Shown here piece after piece: positions 1-6,403 of a stretch of 6,500 bases of DNA. Under the pieces are notes generated by a model. The model worked only from the letters and a program-made list of their open reading frames with translations. It did not search any database and had not been told where the DNA came from. Every line of letters starts with the position of its first letter. Position 1 is the first letter of the stretch. A program made the position numbers and the translations under genes. Location of the stretch: positions 1 to 6,500 of the forward strand of contig JAHJDS010000258.1 of the NCBI GenBank assembly GCA_018812395.1. Direction: 5' to 3'. The stretch is from Pseudomonadota bacterium (GTDB lineage Bacteria; Desulfobacterota; Desulfarculia; Desulfarculales; JAHJDS01).

Positions 1-590
1 CCGCCCGAGGCGCCGCCCGGGCCGTTGGGCTCGAGACGGGCCACGGCCGTGACCTCGTACACCCGGGCCCCGGAACCGCTCTTCCCCCGGGCCAGGACGC
101 TCATGGCCACCGCGGCCGGGCTAATGACGTAACCGATCACCCGGCCCCGCTCGTCCAGGATTGCCCGCGGATCGGGCCGGTCACTGTCGCGACCGCGCTC
201 CCCGACCGCCCACGACCGGAACCTTCCCCGGGGAGCCCAGGGACAGGAGTTGAGGCGCTTCCAGTCCTGCCCGGCGATCTCGACCCGGACCCCCTTGGGC
301 ACGATCAAGACGGCCCCCACCTCGTAGATCGGGGCCCGCTGGAATGAATTGGCCTGAATCACGGTGCCCGACCAGTAGTAGTTGTACTTCGAGCACTCGG
401 ACAGCAGCTTCTTGATGTCCAGGGGCGTCAGGTCGGCCGGGACCACCCGGCCCATGACCGGGACGACCGTCCGGGTCTCGGCCGCCGGACCGGTCGTCAC
501 GCAGCCGGACAGAAACAGGGCCAGGGCCAGACAGGACAGGCTGATGACGGCCTGCCAGTGACGCTTGGCGTTCTCCCAAATAAACGTCAT
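1..590 (-). CDS. Putative outer-membrane lipoprotein of unknown function, C-terminus cut by window edge
   Basis: The frame is open from an ATG at 590 to the window edge (196 codons, no stop), so the C-terminus is missing. The N-terminus has a basic start, a hydrophobic stretch (about residues 14-28) and a lipobox L27-S-G-C30, so Cys30 should be lipidated by signal peptidase II. Val31 follows, not Asp, which under the E. coli sorting rule favours the outer membrane. The mature part is soluble-looking, with a YNYYWSG motif at 69-75 and two cysteines (66, 116) that could form a disulfide. A good ribosome binding site, GGAGGG, lies 7 nt before the ATG (598-603). The gene starts 47 bp after the stop of the 103-residue gene, so the two probably share an mRNA starting at the operator-controlled promoter near 1020. 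I do not recognise the family. The lipoprotein call is seen directly; the location is inferred. Confidence 0.82.
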   Translation of the reverse strand, partial: MTFIWENAKRHWQAVISLSCLALALFLSGCVTTGPAAETRTVVPVMGRVVPADLTPLDIKKLLSECSKYNYYWSGTVIQANSFQRAPIYEVGAVLIVPKGVRVEIAGQDWKRLNSCPWAPRGRFRSWAVGERGRDSDRPDPRAILDERGRVIGYVISPAAVAMSVLARGKSGSGARVYEVTAVARLEPNGPGGASG

Positions 591-637
591 TTTCTTTCCC
601 TCCCCATCGTCGAGGGCCGCATTCGGTTTGCGGCCCG

Positions 638-949
638 TCATTGGTCTTGGTCCGGGGCCGCCTCGGCCCTGGCGGACGGTTCAACGGCCCGCTCCGGTGC
701 CACCCGGATCGTTTTCCGGGCAGGCGAAGCCGTTCGCTGGTCGCGCCGGTCGGCCGCGACCCGCCGGCTTCGGGGCGGGGCCAACCACTCGATCCGGCGA
801 ACGGGTGGGATCCGGACCGGTCCGGCCGGCCGGGTGATGAGCAGCAACAGGCCGCCTTGCAGGCTGAATGGTCCCACCTGGCAGGCGCCGATCAGGCCCA
901 CCCGGGCTGCGGGGGGCATCCTCCTCTTGGTGACGATTTGGTCAGTCAT
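638..949 (-). CDS. Small hypothetical protein, 103 residues, first gene behind the twin operator
   Basis: An ATG at 949 is preceded by a strong ribosome binding site, GGGAGG, 5 nt away (955-960); a TGA ends the frame at 638. The protein has a mixed N-terminal half with one short hydrophobic run (about 29-39, GLLLLI), too short for a confident membrane helix. The C-terminal half (from about residue 45) is rich in Arg, Pro and Ala and looks disordered. There is no signal peptide and no recognisable domain. It is the first gene downstream of the operator-bearing promoter and is followed after 47 bp by the lipoprotein gene, so it probably belongs to the same regulated unit. The ribosome binding site and position argue for a real gene. 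The low-complexity, GC-driven composition argues for caution, because the opposite strand here is also open by chance. Confidence 0.6.
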   Translation of the reverse strand: MTDQIVTKRRMPPAARVGLIGACQVGPFSLQGGLLLLITRPAGPVRIPPVRRIEWLAPPRSRRVAADRRDQRTASPARKTIRVAPERAVEPSARAEAAPDQDQ

Positions 950-983
950 TTTGTCCTCCCTTGTTAATGGGCCGCCGCCCTTT

Positions 984-999
984 AACCAACCGCTTGGTT
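984..999. promoter_or_regulatory. Operator 1: inverted repeat AACCAA-N4-TTGGTT
   Basis: This is a perfect 6-bp inverted repeat with a 4-bp spacer (CCGC). It lies just downstream of the predicted transcription start of the minus-strand two-gene unit, in its leader. The core ACCAA-N4-TTGGT recurs with the same spacing at 1031-1044. The shape and sequence resemble operators of TetR-family repressors that bind ACCAACC/GGTTGGT-type palindromes. That family assignment is an inference, and no regulator gene is visible in the window. Confidence 0.65.
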
Positions 1000-1025
1000 G
1001 AGAGAGGGTGCAAGGTCCAGGCCAA

Positions 1026-1055
1026 ATATAACCAATTGGTTGGTCGAAATTGTAA
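1026..1055 (-). promoter_or_regulatory. Candidate sigma-70 promoter for the 103-residue protein / lipoprotein unit
   Basis: Reading the minus strand, TTACAA (1050-1055) could serve as the -35 and TTATAT (1026-1031) as the -10, with an 18-bp spacer. Transcription would then start near 1019, about 70 nt before the ATG at 949. The region is markedly AT-rich against the GC-rich surroundings. The boxes are imperfect, so the call rests mainly on their position relative to the two operators. Confidence 0.45.
1030..1044. promoter_or_regulatory. Operator 2: AACCAATTGGTT palindrome / ACCAA-N4-TTGGT copy
   Basis: Positions 1030-1041 are a perfect 12-bp palindrome. Overlapping it, 1031-1044 reads ACCAA-TTGG-TTGGT, the same 5-4-5 layout as operator 1. 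The two centres are 46 bp apart. This copy sits between the proposed -35 (1050-1055) and -10 (1026-1031) boxes of the minus-strand promoter, touching the -10, where a bound repressor would block RNA polymerase. The arrangement is typical of autoregulated or ligand-induced TetR-family control (inference). Confidence 0.65.
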
Positions 1056-1224
1056 CGCTAATAAAATAAGGCTGTTATATTAAATGAAGGGCCGGATGGA
1101 TGCCTAACGCGGACCGCCAAGGCGGGTCTGAACGTCCGGTTTTTTAAAAACACTCGAGTCCGAATTCCGAAAACCGGAAGGTACGGCCGAAGCTTGTCCA
1201 CCAGGTCCACATCTCGCGGTCATT
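1056..1224. other. Intergenic spacer with no supportable gene; contains a 9-bp inverted repeat
   Basis: The spacer lies between the two minus-strand units. The only structure I see is TCCGGTTTT (1135-1143) paired with AAAACCGGA (1170-1178) around a 26-nt loop that itself holds the short palindromes CTCGAG and GAATTC. The core AAAACCGG is nearly repeated at the terminator just beyond (1229-1236). The weak frames across this stretch lack ribosome binding sites. Confidence 0.5.
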
Positions 1225-1251
1225 AAAAAAAACCGGGCCGACCCGCCCTGG
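1225..1251 (-). terminator. Probable Rho-independent terminator of the liv operon
   Basis: On the minus strand a short GC stem (CC, bulged A, GGGC pairing with GCCCGG around a GGGTCG loop) is followed directly by eight T residues (1225-1232). It lies 87 bp beyond the stop of the second binding-protein gene, as expected for the end of the operon. The stem is short and has a bulge, so efficiency may be moderate. Confidence 0.62.
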
Positions 1252-1284
1252 CGTCGGGGCCGTCGGGGTCGTCGGGGTCGTCGG
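1252..1284. repeat. 9-bp tandem repeat CGTCGGGG(T/C), about 3.7 copies
   Basis: Three complete units (1252-1260, 1261-1269, 1270-1278) and a partial fourth (1279-1284) are seen; only the last base of unit 1 differs. The repeat abuts the stem of the liv terminator, between it and the stop codon of the binding-protein gene. It lies in the 3' untranslated region, so a change in copy number would not alter a protein. Confidence 0.75.
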
Positions 1285-1337
1285 TGATTCATTGGAGGCC
1301 GACCGGATGATTTACGGCCTTGCCCCCATCAACTTGT

Positions 1338-2522
1338 CTAAGGATTGACCGTGGTCCGGTAGACGAACTGGCCGCCCTTGACCTCGAGGATGACGGCGCT
1401 CTTGACCGCGTTGCCGCCGTGGTCGATGGAGATGATGCCGCTCACGCCCGGGAACCGGCGGGTGGCGGCCAGGGCGTCCCTGATCTTGGTCGGGTTAGTC
1501 GAGCCAGCCCGCCCGATGGCGTCCATGAGCACCAAGTAGGCGTCCGCGCCCAGGGCGTGGAAGGCGGTCACGGTCTTGTTGGGGTATTTTTTCTTAAAAA
1601 GGGCCAGGAACCTCTTGGCCGTCTTGGTGGCCGCGCTCCGGGGGTGGAAGTGGCCGGTGAGCATGAAGCCCTCGACGGCCTTTTTGCCGATGTTGATCAG
1701 GTCCATGGCCTGGGCGCCGTCGCCGGACAGGATGGGGGCGGTCAGCTTGAGCTGTCGGGCCTGGATGGCGATCAAGGCGTCCTCGGTGTAGTAGTTGGGC
1801 AGGTAGAGGATGTCCGGCTTTTTGGGGATGATGGAGCTGATCTGGGCGGTGAAGTCCTGGTCCCCGGACTGGCAAAAGGCCTTGGCCACCACCTTGCCCC
1901 CCAGCCGGGTGAACTCGGCGGCAAAGAACTTGGCCAGGCCGACCGAGTAATCCTGGGCGATGTCGATGATGATCGCCGCCCGTCGTTTGCCGAGGACGCG
2001 GTAGGCGTACCGGGCGGCGACAATGCCCTGGAAGGGATCGATGAAGCAGGTCCGGAAGGCGTATTTGCGGTTCTGGGTGACCAGGGGATTGGTGGCCGAG
2101 GGGCTGATCATGGGCACCCGGGCCGTTTCGGCGATGGGGGCCACGGCCAGGGATGTCGAGGAGATGGTCGGGCCGATGATGGCCACGACCTTGTTCTTGT
2201 TGATCAGCCGGTTGACGGCGTTGGCCGCCTCGATCTTGTCGGATTTGGTGTCGACCAGGTACAGCCTGACCGGCCGGTTCAGGGTTTTTTGGACCATCTT
2301 CATGGCCACCTGGATGCCGATCCATTCCATCTGGCCGTAGGCCGCGCCGGCCCCGGTCATGGACAACATGACCCCGATGCGGATCGGCCCCTTGGGGGTT
2401 GCCCCCGGGACGGTGGCCGGTTCGAGGACGGTCGCGGTCGGCCCGGCCCCGACCACGGTGCCGCACAGCAGACAAAGACCGAGGCCGAGCGCCAGATAGA
2501 AAACGTTTCGTTTCCGGGTCAT
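1338..2522 (-). CDS. livK: Branched-chain amino acid ABC transporter substrate-binding protein (second copy)
   Basis: This is a 394-residue type I periplasmic binding protein (Peripla_BP_6 / LivJ-LivK family), near the family's usual length after export. It has a basic N-terminus (RKR at 3-5) and a hydrophobic core (about 7-25), with likely signal peptidase I cleavage near Ala26; no proper lipobox surrounds Cys17 or Cys20. Family hallmarks are a first strand leading into SMTGAGAAYGQ (54-64), the AIIGPTISSTS segment (114-124), PMISPSATNP (137-146) and FRTCFIDPFQG (156-166), which line the ligand cleft in relatives. The start is fixed by a GGGGAG ribosome binding site about 4 nt upstream. It follows livF after 73 bp and may also use its own promoter (2559-2588). 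Its C-terminus closely matches the partial binding protein at 6404-6500. A branched-chain or other hydrophobic amino acid is the likely ligand, but the family also binds amides, aromatics and urea, so the substrate is unproven. Confidence 0.93.
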   Translation of the reverse strand: MTRKRNVFYLALGLGLCLLCGTVVGAGPTATVLEPATVPGATPKGPIRIGVMLSMTGAGAAYGQMEWIGIQVAMKMVQKTLNRPVRLYLVDTKSDKIEAANAVNRLINKNKVVAIIGPTISSTSLAVAPIAETARVPMISPSATNPLVTQNRKYAFRTCFIDPFQGIVAARYAYRVLGKRRAAIIIDIAQDYSVGLAKFFAAEFTRLGGKVVAKAFCQSGDQDFTAQISSIIPKKPDILYLPNYYTEDALIAIQARQLKLTAPILSGDGAQAMDLINIGKKAVEGFMLTGHFHPRSAATKTAKRFLALFKKKYPNKTVTAFHALGADAYLVLMDAIGRAGSTNPTKIRDALAATRRFPGVSGIISIDHGGNAVKSAVILEVKGGQFVYRTTVNP

Positions 2523-2558
2523 GGCTCCCCCCTGTGATCCGGTCTTGGGTCGGGTTCA

Positions 2559-2588
2559 ATGATGGCAAAAAGGGGGGAAGGATGTCAA
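2559..2588 (-). promoter_or_regulatory. Candidate internal promoter for the second binding-protein gene
   Basis: On the minus strand a perfect -35 hexamer TTGACA (2583-2588) is followed after 18 bp by CATCAT (2559-2564), a 4-of-6 match to the -10 consensus that keeps its key A2 and T6. It falls in the 73-bp gap between livF and the binding-protein gene, which would give a leader of about 30 nt. An extra promoter here would raise the binding protein relative to the membrane genes. It is a plausible reading, not proven, because the -10 is weak. Confidence 0.4.
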
Positions 2589-2595
2589 TACGGAC

Positions 2596-3315
2596 TCACC
2601 AGGTGGTTTCGGCCTCACCCAGGTAGGCGTCGCGGACCCGCTCGTCCTCGAGCAGGTCCCGGCCCGGACCGTGGAGCACGATCCGGCCGCCGGCCAGGAC
2701 GTAGCCGTAGTCGGCCACCTCCAGGGCGACGGCGGCGTTCTGCTCGACCAATAAAATGGTCACGCCGTCGGCGCGAATCCGCTCGATCACCCCAAAAACC
2801 TCGTCCACCAGCCGAGGGGCCAGCCCCAGGGACGGCTCGTCCAGGAGCAACAGCCGCGGCCCGCCCATCAGGCCCCGGCCCAGGGCCAGCATTTGCTGCT
2901 CGCCGCCGGACAGGGTCCCGGCCGCCTGCCGGGAGCGTTCGGCCAGGAGGGGAAAGAGTTCGAACACGCGGTCCAGATCGGCCTGCCAGGCCTCGTCCCG
3001 GGGCCGGTGATAGCCGCCGAGCGACAGGTTTTCCATGACGCTCAAATTGACGAACACCCGTCGGCCCTCGGGGACCATGGCCAGGCCCCGGCGCATGACC
3101 CGGTGGGTCGGCCGGGCGGTGATGTCCCGTCCCTCGAAGGAGACGCGTCCGGCCGCGGGCTTGACCAGGCCGCAGACGGTCCGCAGCAGGGTCGATTTGC
3201 CCGCGCCGTTGCTGCCGACCAGGGTCACCACCCGGCCCCGGTCCACCCCGAGCGACACGCCGCGCAGGGCCCGGATGCCGCCGTAGTTGACCTTCAGGTC
3301 CTCAACCTCGAGCAC
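2596..3315 (-). CDS. livF: Branched-chain amino acid ABC transporter ATP-binding protein LivF
   Basis: This 239-residue cytoplasmic ATPase pairs with LivG to drive uptake. Motifs in order: Walker A GSNGAGKST (34-42), the LivF-type VPEGR at the Q-loop position (81-85), ABC signature LSGGEQQ (135-141), Walker B LLLLDEP (155-161), and VEQN (190-193) where other ABC proteins carry the switch histidine. The Gln there is normal for LivF, so this is not a defect. The length matches the family (about 235-240). Translation starts at a GTG (3315) behind a GGGGGAG ribosome binding site, and the gene overlaps the end of livG by 14 nt, pointing to coupled translation. It ends in TGA 73 bp before the second binding-protein gene. 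Confidence 0.96.
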   Translation of the reverse strand: MLEVEDLKVNYGGIRALRGVSLGVDRGRVVTLVGSNGAGKSTLLRTVCGLVKPAAGRVSFEGRDITARPTHRVMRRGLAMVPEGRRVFVNLSVMENLSLGGYHRPRDEAWQADLDRVFELFPLLAERSRQAAGTLSGGEQQMLALGRGLMGGPRLLLLDEPSLGLAPRLVDEVFGVIERIRADGVTILLVEQNAAVALEVADYGYVLAGGRIVLHGPGRDLLEDERVRDAYLGEAETTW

Positions 3316-4075
3316 GACGCTCCCCCAAATAGGCGGCCACCACCCGCTCGTTGTCGCGGATTTCCCGGGGCGTGCCCAGGGCGATGTTGACCCCGTGATC
3401 CAGGACGTACAGCCGGGGGCAGAGGCCCATGACGAACGGCATGTCGTGTTCGATTATCAGGATCGTCAGGTCGTAATCGACCTGGAGGCGGCGAATGGTC
3501 CGGGACAGGGCCATGGATTCCCGGGGATTCATCCCGGCCGCCGGCTCGTCGAGCAGAAGCAGCCGGGGCTTGGTGGCCATGGCCCGGGCGATCTCGAGGC
3601 GACGCTGCTGGCCGTAGGCCAGGGACCCGGCCGGTTCCCGGGCCAGATCGATCAGGTCCACTTCCTCGAGCAGCCGCCGGGCGTAGTCGATCATCTCCCT
3701 TTCCTCGCGGGCGTAGCGGGGCAGGCGCAAAACGGCCTCGATAAAGTTGGAGCGCAACCGACCGTGATAACCGGCCATGACGTTTTCCAGGACGCTCATT
3801 TCGCCGAACAACCTGATCTGTTGAAAGGTCCGGCCGATGCCGAGGCGGTTGACGCGGTTGGCCTTGAGGCCGCCTATCCGGCGTCCGTCCCAGATCACCT
3901 CCCCGCCGGTGGGCCGGATCAGACCGCTGACGGCGTTGAAGGTGGTCGTCTTGCCCGCCCCGTTGGGGCCGATCAGCCCGACCAGTTCCCCCGGCTCGAC
4001 TTCCAGGTCGAAGTCGGCCACGGCCATCAGACCGCCGAACTCGACCCGCAGCCCGTCCAGGACCAGCAGGCTCAC
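3302..4075 (-). CDS. livG: Branched-chain amino acid ABC transporter ATP-binding protein LivG
   Basis: This 257-residue cytoplasmic ATPase is the partner of LivF. Visible motifs are Walker A GPNGAGKT (36-43), the FQQIRLF Q-loop (84-90), the LivG-type signature LAYGQQRRLEIARA (152-165; Ala-Tyr replaces Ser-Gly, as is usual in LivG), Walker B LLLLDEP (172-178), the D-loop AAGMNP and the switch histidine in IIEHDM (His210). The C-terminal GTPREIRDNERVVAAYLG is the typical LivG tail. The start is a GTG at 4075 that shares four bases (GTGA) with the livM stop, behind a GGAGGAGG ribosome binding site. Length and motifs are complete, so it should be active. Confidence 0.96.
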   Translation of the reverse strand: MSLLVLDGLRVEFGGLMAVADFDLEVEPGELVGLIGPNGAGKTTTFNAVSGLIRPTGGEVIWDGRRIGGLKANRVNRLGIGRTFQQIRLFGEMSVLENVMAGYHGRLRSNFIEAVLRLPRYAREEREMIDYARRLLEEVDLIDLAREPAGSLAYGQQRRLEIARAMATKPRLLLLDEPAAGMNPRESMALSRTIRRLQVDYDLTILIIEHDMPFVMGLCPRLYVLDHGVNIALGTPREIRDNERVVAAYLGERRARG

Positions 4076-5403
4076 GGCCGCCCCTCCTCCGGGGCCGATT
4101 CATCCGACGACCTCCCCGGCGATCGGACCCATCGCCTCAGTCGGATCGGCAGATAGATCAACCACTGCCACGAGAAGTCATGCTGCCCCATCAGGCCCCG
4201 GCGGGCGAAGATCATAAACAAGATCAACGTGATCGAAAAGATGACCATCCGCATCCCCGGATTGCCCGGGAATTCGCGGAGGGACAGGCCGAATTTGGCC
4301 AGGATCAGGCCGGCGACCAGGGTCCCCCCGGCCAGGGCCAGGCCGGCCGCGCCGCCGACGAGCACCCACCGCCGCACCCGACCGGCGTACCAGGTCATCC
4401 ACGGCCTCAGCCGGGGCCAAAATCCCAGCAGCACCACCACCAGGGCCGTCCCCGCCAGGCAGAGGCCGGTGACCCCGCCGACACCGAGCAGCCACCTAGC
4501 GGTCATCGGTTCCTCGACCACCCGCAGCCACTCACTGATAAAGGTCAGCCCGACCGCGGCGATGATCGAGCCGGTGGTCGAGCCCAGGCCCCCGACGACG
4601 ATGATGATCAGCAACTCGAAGGTCAAGAAGAAGGTGAACATCTTGGGATCAATGGTCGTCAGCAGGTGGGCCAGCAGGCCGCCGGCGATGCCCTCGAAAA
4701 AGGCGGACAGGGTGAAGGCCAGCATCTTGTGCCAGAAGGCGTTGATGCCCATGGCCTCGGCCGCGGTCTCGTCGAGGCGGATGGCCCGCAGGGCCCGCCC
4801 GAAGGAGGATCGCACCAGGCGGTAAATAACGAACACCGACAAAGCGGCCAGGCCCCAGGCCCACCACAGGGTGGTCCACTTGGGAATGCCCTTCAGGCCC
4901 AGCGGCCCGTTGGTCACGCTTTGAAGGTTGTTGGCCACCACCCGGACCACCTCGCCGAAACCCAGGGTGACGATGGCCAGATAGTCCCCCCGGACCCGGA
5001 AGACGGGAAAGCCCATTAAAAAGGCCATAGAGGCGGTCACCAGGCCGGCGATGATCAGGGCCGGCAGCAGCGGGATCTGGATGACCGACAGCGGATAGAT
5101 GATCGGCTCGATGATGAACGACTGGGCCTTCTCGGCCGGGCTGAGCGTTAAGAGGGCGGTGGTGTAGGCCCCGATGGCCACAAAGGCGTTGGGTTCCAGG
5201 GAGAACTGGCCGGTCACACCATTGATCAGGTTGTAGCTGATGGCGATGGTGACGTAGATTCCGGCCTTGGTCAGCAGATGAACGGTGTAGCCCGAGGACC
5301 ACTCCTGGAAGGCCAGCAAGACCGTGAACAACACCCCCACGGCCACGGCCGAGAGCAGGGTGTTCCGGGGATTGGCGTCCACGAACGGCAGGTCGCGTCT
5401 CAT
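4072..5403 (-). CDS. livM: Branched-chain amino acid ABC transporter permease LivM with extra C-terminal hydrophobic segment
   Basis: This 443-residue inner-membrane permease forms the channel with LivH. The start is the ATG at 5403, sharing ATGA with the livH stop. The frame is open back to an ATG at 5661, but that extension is an out-of-frame read of livH and is rejected. The N-terminal half has the family's NLINGVTGQFSLEPNAFVAIGAY region (58-80) and repeated hydrophobic helices. The EAA-type cytoplasmic loop that contacts the ATPases lies at about 203-222 (RALRAIRLDETAAEAMGINA). Unusually, between the helix ending at SEWLRVVEEP (290-299) and the conserved final helix GMRMVIFSITLILFMIFARRG (383-403) there are about 80 residues with two further hydrophobic stretches (about 303-328 and 345-371). 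The typical 300-350-residue LivM lacks these. A basic, soluble tail (421-443) ends the protein. The overlap with livG suggests coupled translation. Confidence 0.94.
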   Translation of the reverse strand: MRRDLPFVDANPRNTLLSAVAVGVLFTVLLAFQEWSSGYTVHLLTKAGIYVTIAISYNLINGVTGQFSLEPNAFVAIGAYTTALLTLSPAEKAQSFIIEPIIYPLSVIQIPLLPALIIAGLVTASMAFLMGFPVFRVRGDYLAIVTLGFGEVVRVVANNLQSVTNGPLGLKGIPKWTTLWWAWGLAALSVFVIYRLVRSSFGRALRAIRLDETAAEAMGINAFWHKMLAFTLSAFFEGIAGGLLAHLLTTIDPKMFTFFLTFELLIIIVVGGLGSTTGSIIAAVGLTFISEWLRVVEEPMTARWLLGVGGVTGLCLAGTALVVVLLGFWPRLRPWMTWYAGRVRRWVLVGGAAGLALAGGTLVAGLILAKFGLSLREFPGNPGMRMVIFSITLILFMIFARRGLMGQHDFSWQWLIYLPIRLRRWVRSPGRSSDESAPEEGRP

Positions 5404-6293
5404 TCGGGCAGCTTCTCCCCCATGATGCCGGTTGGTCGGAAGAGGAGGATCATGATCAGGATGATGAAGGCGAAGGCGTCCTTGTAGCCGGACATACTGG
5501 GAAACAGGGCGACCATCAGGATCTCGGTCAGGCCCAGGATCAGCCCGCCGATCATGGCCCCGGCGATGTTGCCGATGCCGCCCAGGACCGCGGCCACAAA
5601 GGCCTTGAGTCCGGGGAAGATGCCCATCAGGGGATTGATCTGCGGGTACTTCATGGCCCACAGGATTCCCCCGGCGGCGGCCAGGGCCGACCCCAGGGCG
5701 AAGGTGATGGCGATGACCCGGTTGACGTTGATGCCCATCAACTGGACCGTCTCCATGTCCCGGCTGACGGCCCGCATGGCCTGGCCCAGCCGGGTCCGGT
5801 AGACGATGACCAGCAGGCCGGCGACCAACAGCAAGGTGATGATCGGGGTGTAGATCGAGTGGCCCAGGACCCTAACGCCCTCGATGGTGTGGACCTGGCT
5901 GATGAAATCCGGGATGTAGTCGGTGAAGCTCTTGGGCCGGCCGCCAAAGACGACCAGGCCGAGGTTTTCGAGCAGAAAGGACACGCCGATGGCCGTGATC
6001 AGGGCCGAGATCCGGGGGGCTTTCCGGACCGGCACGTAGGCCCCCCGGTCGATGATGACCCCCAGCAGGGCCGTCAGGGCCATGGCCACCGCCGCCGACA
6101 GCCACCAGGGCATCGAGAACACGGCCGCCCCGAAAAAGGCGAAATAGCAGCCCATCATCAGCACGTCGCCGTGGGCGAAGTTGATCAGCCGCAGGATCCC
6201 GTAGACCATGGTGTAGCCGATGGCGATCAGGCCGTACAGGGTGCCCAGGGTCAGGCCGTTGATGATCTGCTGAATGATGAGGGTCAGGGTCAT
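5400..6293 (-). CDS. livH: Branched-chain amino acid ABC transporter permease LivH
   Basis: This 297-residue inner-membrane permease is close to the roughly 290-310 residues usual for LivH. The N-terminus QQIINGLTLGTLYGLIAIGY (8-27) followed by TMVYGILRLINFAHGDV (28-44) is the family hallmark. The EAA-type loop that docks on LivG/LivF lies at about 167-191 (TRLGQAMRAVSRDMETVQLMGI). The C-terminus has GGIGNIAGAMIGGLILGLTE (238-257) and the final RPTGIMGE. An in-frame TAA at 6300-6302 immediately upstream fixes the start at 6293. No clear purine-rich ribosome binding site precedes it, in contrast to its neighbours, so initiation may be weak. The last four bases overlap the livM start. Confidence 0.96.
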   Translation of the reverse strand: MTLTLIIQQIINGLTLGTLYGLIAIGYTMVYGILRLINFAHGDVLMMGCYFAFFGAAVFSMPWWLSAAVAMALTALLGVIIDRGAYVPVRKAPRISALITAIGVSFLLENLGLVVFGGRPKSFTDYIPDFISQVHTIEGVRVLGHSIYTPIITLLLVAGLLVIVYRTRLGQAMRAVSRDMETVQLMGINVNRVIAITFALGSALAAAGGILWAMKYPQINPLMGIFPGLKAFVAAVLGGIGNIAGAMIGGLILGLTEILMVALFPSMSGYKDAFAFIILIMILLFRPTGIMGEKLPE

Positions 6294-6349
6294 GGCGGTT
6301 TACCGTTCGCCGGCGAATCAACCCGGCCCGGTTTGGAAAACAGGGGCGT

Positions 6350-6390
6350 CCCGGGGGCGACGGCGGTCGGGACCGTCGTCAGCCCCCGGG
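6350..6390 (-). promoter_or_regulatory. Long GC-rich hairpin between the first binding-protein gene and livH
   Basis: The arms CCCGGGGGC (6350-6358) and GCCCCCGGG (6382-6390) are perfect complements. The inner ten bases (6359-6368 against 6371-6380) pair 9 of 10 around a 2-nt loop, leaving one bulged A at 6381. This gives a stem of about 19 bp. On the minus strand it begins 13 nt after the binding-protein stop codon. No T-run follows directly; only a TGTTTTCC stretch appears some ten bases later, so it is a poor intrinsic terminator. Such hairpins after binding-protein genes often protect the upstream mRNA or partly terminate transcription, giving more binding protein than permease (inference). 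Confidence 0.7.
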
Positions 6391-6403
6391 GCGATCAGCG
6401 GGC

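Noticed and set aside
558..1001. Three overlapping plus-strand frames (558-1001, 565-837, 641-967)
   Set aside because: They overlap the minus-strand 103-residue gene, which has a much better ribosome binding site. They have Arg/Pro/Gly-rich composition and no promoter or recognised domain.
1036..1064. Possible divergent plus-strand promoter (TTGGTT, 17 bp, TAATAA)
   Set aside because: No plus-strand gene follows: the only nearby frame is seven codons (ATG at 1084), so there is nothing for it to drive.
1104..1292. Minus-strand 62-codon frame
   Set aside because: It runs through the terminator and the 9-bp tandem repeat, starts with a low-complexity Arg-Pro run encoded by that repeat, and has no ribosome binding site.
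1320..2537. Plus-strand open frame of 405 codons
   Set aside because: It is the antisense shadow of the second binding-protein gene; its Gly/Asp/Val-rich composition and absence of any domain are typical of GC-rich mirror frames.
3837..4217. Plus-strand frames opposite livG and livM, including 3287-4156 and 4180-5019
   Set aside because: They are antisense to well-supported ABC transporter genes and carry no domain, ribosome binding site or promoter of their own.
5404..5661. Upstream ATG that would extend LivM to 529 residues
   Set aside because: The extra residues are an out-of-frame read of livH with no LivM similarity; the ATG at 5403 in the ATGA overlap is the family start.
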